Of a DNA stretch of 64,000 nt, positions 58,126 to 64,000 are shown piece after piece. Position numbers and translations under genes: made by a program. The stretch covers positions 124,001 through 188,000 of the forward strand of contig JBEKYM010000007.1 of assembly GCA_049510975.1 (NCBI GenBank), given 5' to 3'. The number at the start of each line of letters is the position of its first letter. Position 1 is the stretch's first letter. This stretch comes from JAKACA01 sp049510975. Its GTDB lineage: Bacteria > Actinomycetota > Acidimicrobiia > Acidimicrobiales > Bog-793. The notes beneath the pieces were generated by a model. It was not told the origin of the DNA and searched no databases. It was given only the letters and a program-made list of their open reading frames with translations.

Positions 58126-60167
58126 CCAGCAGCCGGCGCTATCCGCTCCTGTTCTCGCCACTTCGCATTGGCCCGGTGACCGTTGCGAACCGGGCTGTCT
58201 TCTCCGCCCACCTGACGAATTACGCCGAGGACGGACTGCCGAGCGAACAGCACGTCGCCTACTACGAAGCCCGCGCCGCCGGCGGCGCCGGGCTCATCAT
58301 CACCGAGGAGCACTCGACCCACCCGACCGATTGGCCGTACGAGAAGCTCATCCACGGGTATCACTCCGAGGTCATTCCCGGCTACCGGCGAATCACCGAT
58401 TCGGTGCACCGCCACGGCGTGCCGATCTTCGCCCAGATCAATCACAACGGCGGTCAGGCGTCGAGCATGTACACGCGCCTACCTGTCTGGGCGCCGTCGC
58501 CGGTGGCTGACCCGTTGTTCCGTGAAGTCCCTCACGCCGTCACCGAAGCCGAGATCGCCGAGATCGTCGACGGCTATGCCACGGTGGCACGGCACTGCCG
58601 GCTGGGCGGCTTCGACGGGATCGAGTTGCAGTGCTCGCACTCGTCGATCGTGCGGGGTTTCTTGTCCAGTGCGACGAACTTGCGGACGGACCGCTACGGC
58701 GGCTCGCTCGACGGCCGGGCGCGCTTGCTGCTCGAACTTCTCGCAAGGGTGCGCGAGGCGATCGGTCCCGGGCTCGCCCTCGGCGTCCGGCTCTGCGGCG
58801 ACGAGCTCATCGAGGGCGGCTCGACGATCGACGAGGCGGTGGCCGTAGCCAAGATGGTCGAGGCGCAAGGTTGTACCGACTACATCAACACCTCGATCGG
58901 CGTGGCGACGGCGACGCTGTTCATGATCGAGGCGTCCATGCACGTACCACCCGGGTACGCGAGCTTCATCCCATCGGCCATCCGTGAGGCGGTGTCGTTG
59001 CCGGTCGTGGGGGTGGGACGTTTCAAGGATCCGCTGCAGGCCGAGCGGGCGTTGTCGGAGGGCCAGTGCGATCTTGTCGGGATCGTGCGCGGCCAGATCG
59101 CCGATCCGGAGCTCGTCGGCAAGGCGCGCTCCGGCCGCACGGAGGCGATCCGGCTCTGCCTGTCCTGCAACCAGGAGTGCGTCGGGCGCATGGGACTCAA
59201 CCGCTGGCTCGGGTGCATCGAGAACCCGGCGACCGGGCGAGAGTCGGTGCTTCGCCACGGCCCGGAGGGCAAGCCCGGCGGTGCCGGCAAGCCGCTCGTG
59301 GGCGGCGCCGGCGCAGGCCGGGCGCAGGCCGGCACTGACTTCGTGCCGGGCGATGATCGGCTCCTCGTCGTGGGGGCTGGCCCTGCGGGCTTGCAGGCTG
59401 CCATCGCCGCGGCGCGTGCCGGCAGGGTGGTGACCGTGGTGGAGCGCTCCGGTGAGGCCGGCGGGCAGGTGCGTTTGGCGGCATCGGTGCCGAACCGAGC
59501 CGAATTCGGCGACCTCGTGCGCAACCAGCTGCACGAGTGCAGGGAGCTCGGCGTGGAGATCCGTTACGGCGAACTGGCCAGTGTCGAGAGTGTGCTCGCC
59601 TCGGGCGCCGGCACCGTCGTCGTCGCCACGGGCTCGCGCCCGCGCCGCCCCTACTGGGTTGACTCGGCCCTGGCCGAGGGGATCGCCGTCGCCGACGTCA
59701 CCGCCGTCCTCGACGGGAGCGCCACACCCGAATCGGACGTGCTCGTCATCGACGAGGTGGGGTTCCATCAGGCGACGAGCGTCGCCGAGCTCCTCGCCGA
59801 TCGCGGGTGCAACGTCGAGATCATGACGCCAGGCATGGTTGTGGGCCAGGATCTCGGCATCACGCTCGACCTCGAGGGTTTCAACATGCGGGCTGCCGCC
59901 AAGGGCATCACCCAGTCGACCGACCGGGTCGTCATGGGGGCGGCAGACGGCGTCTTGCAGGTGCTGCACCACCCGACCGCCACGATGGAGACGAGAGTGA
60001 CCAGCTGGGTCGTGCTCGCCGTCCCGCCCGAGCCGGAGGATGGCCTCTATCTGGCGCTGCGCGAAGCTCGCCCAGCCCTCGACGTTCGCCGGGCCGGCGA
60101 CTGCGTGGCTCCGCGGCGCGCTCACTCGGCCGTGATCGAGGGCGAGCTCGTGGGTTCGAGGCTGTGA
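58122..60167 (+). CDS. Mycofactocin-associated FadH/OYE-family oxidoreductase 2
   Basis: A 681-residue paralogue of the preceding protein with the same three parts: FMN barrel (SAHLTNYAEDGLPSEQHVAY, GGAGLIITEEHSTHPTDWPY), iron-sulfur motif CLSCNQECVGRMGLNRWLGC, and nucleotide-binding domain (LLVVGAGPAGLQAAIAAARA). Unlike enzyme 1 it keeps the NLRTDRYGGSLDGR segment; the position of OYE HGAHGYL reads CSHSSIVRGF. Between the iron-sulfur and FAD parts is a Gly/Ala-rich linker. The pair corresponds to the known 'mycofactocin FadH/OYE 1 and 2' families. The two may form a heteromer or serve different substrates. ATGA overlap with the upstream gene. Confidence 0.9.
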   Translation: MTSSRRYPLLFSPLRIGPVTVANRAVFSAHLTNYAEDGLPSEQHVAYYEARAAGGAGLIITEEHSTHPTDWPYEKLIHGYHSEVIPGYRRITDSVHRHGVPIFAQINHNGGQASSMYTRLPVWAPSPVADPLFREVPHAVTEAEIAEIVDGYATVARHCRLGGFDGIELQCSHSSIVRGFLSSATNLRTDRYGGSLDGRARLLLELLARVREAIGPGLALGVRLCGDELIEGGSTIDEAVAVAKMVEAQGCTDYINTSIGVATATLFMIEASMHVPPGYASFIPSAIREAVSLPVVGVGRFKDPLQAERALSEGQCDLVGIVRGQIADPELVGKARSGRTEAIRLCLSCNQECVGRMGLNRWLGCIENPATGRESVLRHGPEGKPGGAGKPLVGGAGAGRAQAGTDFVPGDDRLLVVGAGPAGLQAAIAAARAGRVVTVVERSGEAGGQVRLAASVPNRAEFGDLVRNQLHECRELGVEIRYGELASVESVLASGAGTVVVATGSRPRRPYWVDSALAEGIAVADVTAVLDGSATPESDVLVIDEVGFHQATSVAELLADRGCNVEIMTPGMVVGQDLGITLDLEGFNMRAAAKGITQSTDRVVMGAADGVLQVLHHPTATMETRVTSWVVLAVPPEPEDGLYLALREARPALDVRRAGDCVAPRRAHSAVIEGELVGSRL

Positions 60168-61342
60168 TCGCCGTCGTCGTGGCGAGGGGCGGCTCGCTCG
60201 TCGCCGGATCCGAGGCGACGATCGCCGAGGCCGGCGGCGTCGCCATCGTCGCCGGCGAGGGGGCCGGCGAAGCTGCCGCCGATCTGGCGGCTCGAGCGAC
60301 TGACGTCCGAGCCGGAGACGAGTGCCGGGAGTTGCGGGTGCTCGAGATGGGTGCGTCGTTTCGCCCGGGGGAGTGGGCAGAGATCATCGCCAGCCACGTC
60401 GCCACCGAGCGCGTGGTTCTTCTCCCCGCCTCGCCCGACGGGCGGGATCTGGCACCGCGCCTGGCCGCCGTCCTTGGGCGCCCGTTGCTGGCGGGCGCCA
60501 TCCAGGTGACGAGCGAGGGCGCCTCGGTCGTGTGGAGGCAGGGGCGCCAGGTCGTCGCACTCGAGGCCGGCGGACCTTTCGTGGCCACCCTGCTGCCGGG
60601 CTCACGGACCAGCCTGTCCGAACGGGAAGGGGGGCGGGTCGCCGCGCCGATCCAGAACGGGAGTCGCTCGGCTTCGGCGCCTGTCGTCGTGGAGCTGGCG
60701 GCAGCTGCCGCTTTTCGCCCGGTCGAAGCGGCGACAGCTGCCGAGCCTTCGGAGCCAGCGGCGTCCGGGACCAACGTCGTGGCGTCGTGCGAACCTGAGC
60801 TGATCGAACTGCTAGCGGCCGACCCGGCCACGATCGACCTCGCCGAAGCGGAGCGCATCGTGGCCGTCGGCGCCGGACTCGGCGGGCCGGAGCAGCTGGC
60901 GATGCTGGAAGTGGTCGCCGCCGGTCTCGGTGCCTCGGTCGGAGCCACCCGGGTCGTCACCGACGCCGGCTTGGTTGGCCATGAGCGTCAGATCGGGACG
61001 ACGGGCGTTTCGGTTCATCCACGGTGTTACCTGGCATTCGGGATCTCGGGTGCAGCCCAACATGTCGGCGGCCTCGGTACACCACGCCATGTCGTCGCCG
61101 TCAACCTCGACCGCAGCTGCCCGATGATGGCCATGGCCGATCTGGCGCTCGTCACCGACGCCGGCGCTCTCGTGAGCGTCCTCGCCGAGCGGCTGGCGCC
61201 GCCGCCGGCCTCGGTCACCGAGCCTGGCGACGTCACGCCGGCGACGTCCCTCACCGAGCCTGGCGACGTCACGCCGGCGACGTCCCTCACCGAGCCTGGC
61301 GACGTCACGTCGCCGCCGGCCACGGAGGGCGGTCGCTCATGA
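60164..61342 (+). CDS. Mycofactocin-associated electron transfer flavoprotein, alpha subunit
   Basis: A 392-residue FixB/EtfA-like protein. The N-terminal domain is a degenerate nucleotide-binding fold (VATERVVLLPASPDGRDLAP, AVLGRPLLAGAIQ). The C-terminal FAD domain reads ERIVAVGAGLGGPEQLAMLE, ASVGATRVVTDAGLVGHERQ, IGTTGVSVHPRCYLAFGISG, AAQHVGGL and VNLDRSCPMMAMADLALVTD. This order matches EtfA, and the context matches the ETF subunits that accompany some mycofactocin clusters. The tail carries a tandem peptide repeat EPGDVTPATSLT (about residues 352-385), encoded by 36-bp DNA repeats. GTGA and ATGA overlaps on either side show tight coupling. With ETF beta it should pass electrons to the FixC-like protein. 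Confidence 0.88.
   Translation: MIAVVVARGGSLVAGSEATIAEAGGVAIVAGEGAGEAAADLAARATDVRAGDECRELRVLEMGASFRPGEWAEIIASHVATERVVLLPASPDGRDLAPRLAAVLGRPLLAGAIQVTSEGASVVWRQGRQVVALEAGGPFVATLLPGSRTSLSEREGGRVAAPIQNGSRSASAPVVVELAAAAAFRPVEAATAAEPSEPAASGTNVVASCEPELIELLAADPATIDLAEAERIVAVGAGLGGPEQLAMLEVVAAGLGASVGATRVVTDAGLVGHERQIGTTGVSVHPRCYLAFGISGAAQHVGGLGTPRHVVAVNLDRSCPMMAMADLALVTDAGALVSVLAERLAPPPASVTEPGDVTPATSLTEPGDVTPATSLTEPGDVTSPPATEGGRS
61217..61309 (+). repeat. 36-bp tandem repeat, 2.6 copies, inside the ETF alpha gene
   Basis: Identical units start at 61217 and 61253, and a partial third at 61289 continues for 21 bp. The unit is a multiple of three and encodes EPGDVTPATSLT in frame. Exact identity suggests recent slippage or unequal exchange, so copy number may vary between strains. 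Confidence 0.9.
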
Positions 61343-62646
61343 CCGCGGAGTTCGATGCCGTCGTCGTCGGTGCCGGCCCGGCAGGGTCGGCGGCAGCGCT
61401 CGAGCTCGCCCGCGCCGGCCACAGGGTCTGCCTCCTCGAGCGCGGTCCTTCGCCGGGATCGAAGAACCTGTTCGGCGGCGTCGTCTACCCGCGCGTGCTC
61501 GACGACATCATCCCGCAGTGGCGCGAGGAGGCTCCCTTCGAACGATGGGTCACGCGCCGGGCGACGATGTTGCTCACCGACACCCAGGCGCTCTCGGTCG
61601 ACTTCCGCACGACGGCGTGGGGCGCGGCGCCCTACAACGGCGCAACGGCACTGCGTCCGGCCTTCGACTCGTGGCTTGCTTCCAAAGCCGTCGAGGCCGG
61701 CGCCGTCCTTCTCACCTCGACGACGGCCGTCGGCCTGCTGCGCGATGCCGCCGGCGCCGTCGCCGGCGTGCGGACCGATCGCCCCGACGGCGACCTCAAA
61801 GCCAAGGCCGTCATCGCCTGCGACGGCGTCAACTCGTTTCTGGCGAAGGAGGCGGGCTGCGCCGGTCCGTCCGATCCAGCCAACTACACCCTCGGCGTGA
61901 AGGAGATCCTGGCGATGCCGGCGGCCGAGATCGAGCGGCGCTTCGGTCTGACCGAGGGGGAGGGCGCAGACTTCGAGATCCTCGGAGGGACGGGAGGCGT
62001 GGCAGGCGGGGGGTTTCTCTACACGAACCGAGAAACGATCTCCGTCGGTCTCGTACTCTCGCTCCCGTCACTGACGGCGTCGGGCCGCCGGCCCGAGGAG
62101 TTGCTTGCCGCCTTCAAGGCCCACCCCGCCATCGCCCCGCTCGTGGCAGGCGCCGATCTCGTCGAGTACGGCGCCCATCTGATCCCCGAAGCCGGAATGT
62201 CGATGATGCCGAAGCTCGCCACCGCCGGCATGCTCGTGGCGGGCGACGCCGCCGGCATGTGCCTGGCGTCCGGGCTTTGGCTGGAGGGCGTGAACTTCGC
62301 CATCTCCTCGGGAGCCGCCGCTGCCGGCGCCGCCGCCGAGGGTTTGGCGGCGCAAGACCTGAGTGGGCGCCGCCTCGAGGCGGCGTACCGTCGCAGGCTG
62401 AAGGAGGGTTTCGTGTTGGCCGATCTGGAGCGCCTGAAGCTCGCTCCCCACCTCGTGCTGTCCGACCGCGTGCAGCACCGCTACCCGCAGTTCGTCTGCG
62501 ACATCGTGGAGGAGATCTTCACAGTCTCGAACCCTGCACCCAAGCCGCGCCTGCGTTCGCTCGTCTTCGGCCAGGCCCGCAAAGCCGGCATCCGCTGGCG
62601 GGATCTCGTTCGGGACGCCTGGACGTCGTGGCGGATGCTCGGGTGA
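61339..62646 (+). CDS. FixC-like FAD-dependent dehydrogenase (ETF:quinone oxidoreductase type)
   Basis: A 435-residue flavoprotein of the FixC / ETF-QO family that takes electrons from ETF and, with a FixX ferredoxin, passes them to quinone. The FAD motif is AVVVGAGPAGSAAALELARAGH at residues 7-28, followed by LLERGPSPGSKNLFGGVVYP. VIACDGVNSFLAKEAG and AGMLVAGDAAGMCL complete the FAD site. A membrane-contact region typical of the family is AAFKAHPAIAPLVAGADLVE. It lies between ETF alpha (ATGA overlap) and fixX (4-bp gap). Quinone reduction is inferred from the family and order. Confidence 0.92.
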   Translation: MTAEFDAVVVGAGPAGSAAALELARAGHRVCLLERGPSPGSKNLFGGVVYPRVLDDIIPQWREEAPFERWVTRRATMLLTDTQALSVDFRTTAWGAAPYNGATALRPAFDSWLASKAVEAGAVLLTSTTAVGLLRDAAGAVAGVRTDRPDGDLKAKAVIACDGVNSFLAKEAGCAGPSDPANYTLGVKEILAMPAAEIERRFGLTEGEGADFEILGGTGGVAGGGFLYTNRETISVGLVLSLPSLTASGRRPEELLAAFKAHPAIAPLVAGADLVEYGAHLIPEAGMSMMPKLATAGMLVAGDAAGMCLASGLWLEGVNFAISSGAAAAGAAAEGLAAQDLSGRRLEAAYRRRLKEGFVLADLERLKLAPHLVLSDRVQHRYPQFVCDIVEEIFTVSNPAPKPRLRSLVFGQARKAGIRWRDLVRDAWTSWRMLG

Positions 62647-62650
62647 CGTC

Positions 62651-62950
62651 GTGAGCCAACCAGCTCTGCCCGGGGTGTCCTTCGAGGACCGGATGGCGAC
62701 GACCGAGTTTCGCGTCGCTCCCGGCGCCCACATCGTCGTCGACGGTGATTCGTGCCGCGGGTGCACGACGCGGGAGTGCGTGAGCGCATGCCCTGCCGGC
62801 CTGTTCGTGCCGATCTCCGATGGCGGGATCCTCTTCAACTACGAGCAGTGTTTCGAGTGCGGTACCTGCTACATGGTGTGCAACACGCAGGGCGCCATCA
62901 CCTGGCGCTATCCGGAGGGTGGCGCCGGCGTCGTCTACCGCCACACGTGA
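62651..62950 (+). CDS. FixX-like ferredoxin
   Basis: A 99-residue ferredoxin partner of FixC. It has two Cys clusters, CRGCTTRECVSACP and CFECGTCYMVC; the second with the last Cys of the first would hold a 4Fe-4S cluster, as in FixX and the C-terminal domain of ETF-QO. NTQGAITWRYPEGGAGVVYR near the end is typical FixX. The GTG start is 4 bp after the fixC stop; the internal ATG 14 codons on is an alternative start just before the conserved VDGDSCRGC segment. The GTGA end overlaps the ETF beta start. Confidence 0.92.
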   Translation: MSQPALPGVSFEDRMATTEFRVAPGAHIVVDGDSCRGCTTRECVSACPAGLFVPISDGGILFNYEQCFECGTCYMVCNTQGAITWRYPEGGAGVVYRHT

Positions 62951-64000
62951 GTGGGGTGTCGGTGCCACCGCTCGTCGTCGCCTGCATGAAGCTCGTCGAG
63001 CGGCGCGCCGGAGTCGATCCGCTCTCCGGCATGGCCATCGACGACCCGGCGTCGGCCGGTCCCTCGCCGGCGGACGAGGCGGCGCTCGAGCTCGCCCTCC
63101 GGATCGCCGAAACGACGGGCAGCGAAGTCGTGGCGATCTCGGCGGGTGGCGCCGGCGCCGACGAGATGCTGCGCGCCTCGGTAGCTGCCGGAGCGGACCG
63201 AGCGATTCGAGTGGCAAGCCGCGGCGACGAACCGAGCGACGTCGTGGCGGCTGCCCTCGCCTCGGTCGTGCGGGCGGAGCTGGCAGCACAGGCGTGGCCT
63301 TTGCCGGCGGTCGTCGGCGCTCTCCCGATCGTCGTGTGCTGTGGCGACGCCAGCCTGGACCGGGGGAGCGGCTCGGTGCCGGCGTTTCTCGCGGCCGAGC
63401 TCGGCGCGGCCCAAGCCCTCGGGCTCGTCAGGGCGACGGTCCGCCCGGGCGGAGATTCCGGCACCGGGCCGGAGCAGTCACGGGATGCGGCGAGCGCGCA
63501 GCTGGAGCTCAAGGTGGAGCGCCGTCTCGATGGCGGACGTCGCGAGCGTCTGCTGCTCCGGCCGCCCTGCGTGCTCTCGGTGGAAGCGGTGTCGGCACGC
63601 CTGCGACGGGCCTCCCTGGGCGGGGTCCTCGCTGCCCGGGCGGCCGAGGTGGCCGTCCACGACTTCGAAACGCCGCCCGGCACCGCCTTCCGCGTACAAG
63701 TCACCGGCGTGCAGCCGTACCGGCCGCGGACACGAGTCGTACCACCCCCGCCGGCCGGCCTCGGCCCGCGGGGCCGCATCGCCGCGCTGACGGGAGCGCT
63801 GCACGAGCGGCCCGCCGCCCGAACGCTCGTGCTCGGAGCTGAGGCAGCCGCCGACGAGTTGTTGTCGACGATGGCCGAATGGGGCGAGCTCCCTGCCGAT
63901 CTCCGTTCCAGGCTGGCGATGTCGCAGGAACTTGCGGGCGAAGGCGGTCCCGCCATGGCGGAGGACACGGGCGACATCGCCGGCGAGCCGCTTCCGGCGC
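62947..64000 (+). CDS. Mycofactocin-associated electron transfer flavoprotein, beta subunit (3' end beyond window)
   Basis: An open frame of 351 codons runs to the window edge without a stop. It starts GTG AGT overlapping fixX, and reads VPPLVVACMKLVERRAGVDP, ADEAALELALRIAETTGSEV, VVAISAGGAGADEMLRASVA and AGADRAIRV. This is the FixA/EtfB pattern: an AMP-binding ETF beta with the usual electron-transfer loop region weak here. GLVRATVRPGG, LSVEAVSARLRRAS and VTGVQPYRPRTRVVPPPPAG follow. After RIAALTGALHERPAARTLVL the sequence continues past the normal end with a low-complexity Glu/Gly/Ala tail (LAGEGGPAMAEDTGDIAGEP), so a fused domain (for example the mftE creatininase) could follow outside the window. 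Confidence 0.85.
   Translation, partial: MSGVSVPPLVVACMKLVERRAGVDPLSGMAIDDPASAGPSPADEAALELALRIAETTGSEVVAISAGGAGADEMLRASVAAGADRAIRVASRGDEPSDVVAAALASVVRAELAAQAWPLPAVVGALPIVVCCGDASLDRGSGSVPAFLAAELGAAQALGLVRATVRPGGDSGTGPEQSRDAASAQLELKVERRLDGGRRERLLLRPPCVLSVEAVSARLRRASLGGVLAARAAEVAVHDFETPPGTAFRVQVTGVQPYRPRTRVVPPPPAGLGPRGRIAALTGALHERPAARTLVLGAEAAADELLSTMAEWGELPADLRSRLAMSQELAGEGGPAMAEDTGDIAGEPLPA

Overview
The window looks like chromosomal DNA of a high-GC actinobacterium. Most likely it is a member of the Acidimicrobiia or a close relative, although rank cannot be fixed without a database. The evidence is a set of actinobacterial traits found together: a mycofactocin peptide-maturation cluster, a mycothiol-type (Mca/MshB-like) deacetylase, three F420-type luciferase-like oxidoreductases, an Rpf-type muralytic protein, a HelD-type helicase, heavy GTG start use, and many genes that begin 6-8 nt after a TANNNT -10 box (leaderless transcripts). 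Coding density is high and most neighbours overlap by 1-8 bp. One insertion sequence (IS30 type) is present. I see no prophage, CRISPR array, tRNA or rRNA.

Layout. 1-4393 (minus): treZ, glgX/treX and treY (cut by the window edge), the pathway from glycogen to trehalose; a glucan phosphorylase lies at 45-46.8 kb. 4476-12649: an uncharacterised protein, a small membrane protein, a GlnD-like PII uridylyltransferase, a lipoprotein L,D-transpeptidase, an aldose epimerase, SurE, and an Rpf-like protein behind a roughly 630-bp gene-free leader. 12758-24750: a covalent-flavin amine oxidase, a monomeric PheRS-like ligase preceded by a leaderless Phe-containing leader peptide and two hairpins, a propeller-like membrane protein, tandem LLM enzymes, a YfhO-type membrane protein, a third LLM enzyme, a GNAT acetyltransferase behind a tandem-repeat spacer, and glycerate kinase. 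24733-35747: EPSP synthase, a membrane protein, HelD, a DUF4328 protein, an APH(6)-type kinase, then a Mca-like deacetylase, M55 aminopeptidase, minimal zincin and glutaredoxin-thioredoxin reductase fusion, and FdhD.

35744-49002: a TetR regulator with a 34-bp dyad facing an AurF-type diiron oxygenase, acylphosphatase, a MarR/MFS efflux pair, an ECF sigma factor overlapped by a membrane-anchored serpin, malic enzyme with a long acidic extension, a lipoprotein, and a MoxR ATPase / VWA / glucan phosphorylase set. 49026-50273: an IS30-type element inserted just upstream of the moxR -10 box. 50388-53628: a Gly-rich unknown protein and a DUF255 (YyaL) thioredoxin-fold protein.

53651-64000 (plus, continuing past the edge): an SDR oxidoreductase and then the mycofactocin operon mftA-mftB-mftC, two FadH/OYE-family flavoenzymes, and an electron-transfer module (ETF alpha, FixC-like dehydrogenase, FixX ferredoxin, ETF beta). 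The likely flow is that MftB presents the MftA peptide to the radical-SAM enzyme MftC, the flavoenzymes use or recycle the redox cofactor, and ETF/FixCX passes electrons onward, plausibly to quinone. mftD, mftE, mftF and mftR are not in the window.

Most striking for follow-up: the putative Phe-codon leader peptide/attenuator before the PheRS-like ligase (14394-14564), the ECF sigma-serpin pair, the divergent overlapping -10 boxes at 53635-53644, the two related CGGGACG repeat spacers, and the structured leader before the Rpf gene.
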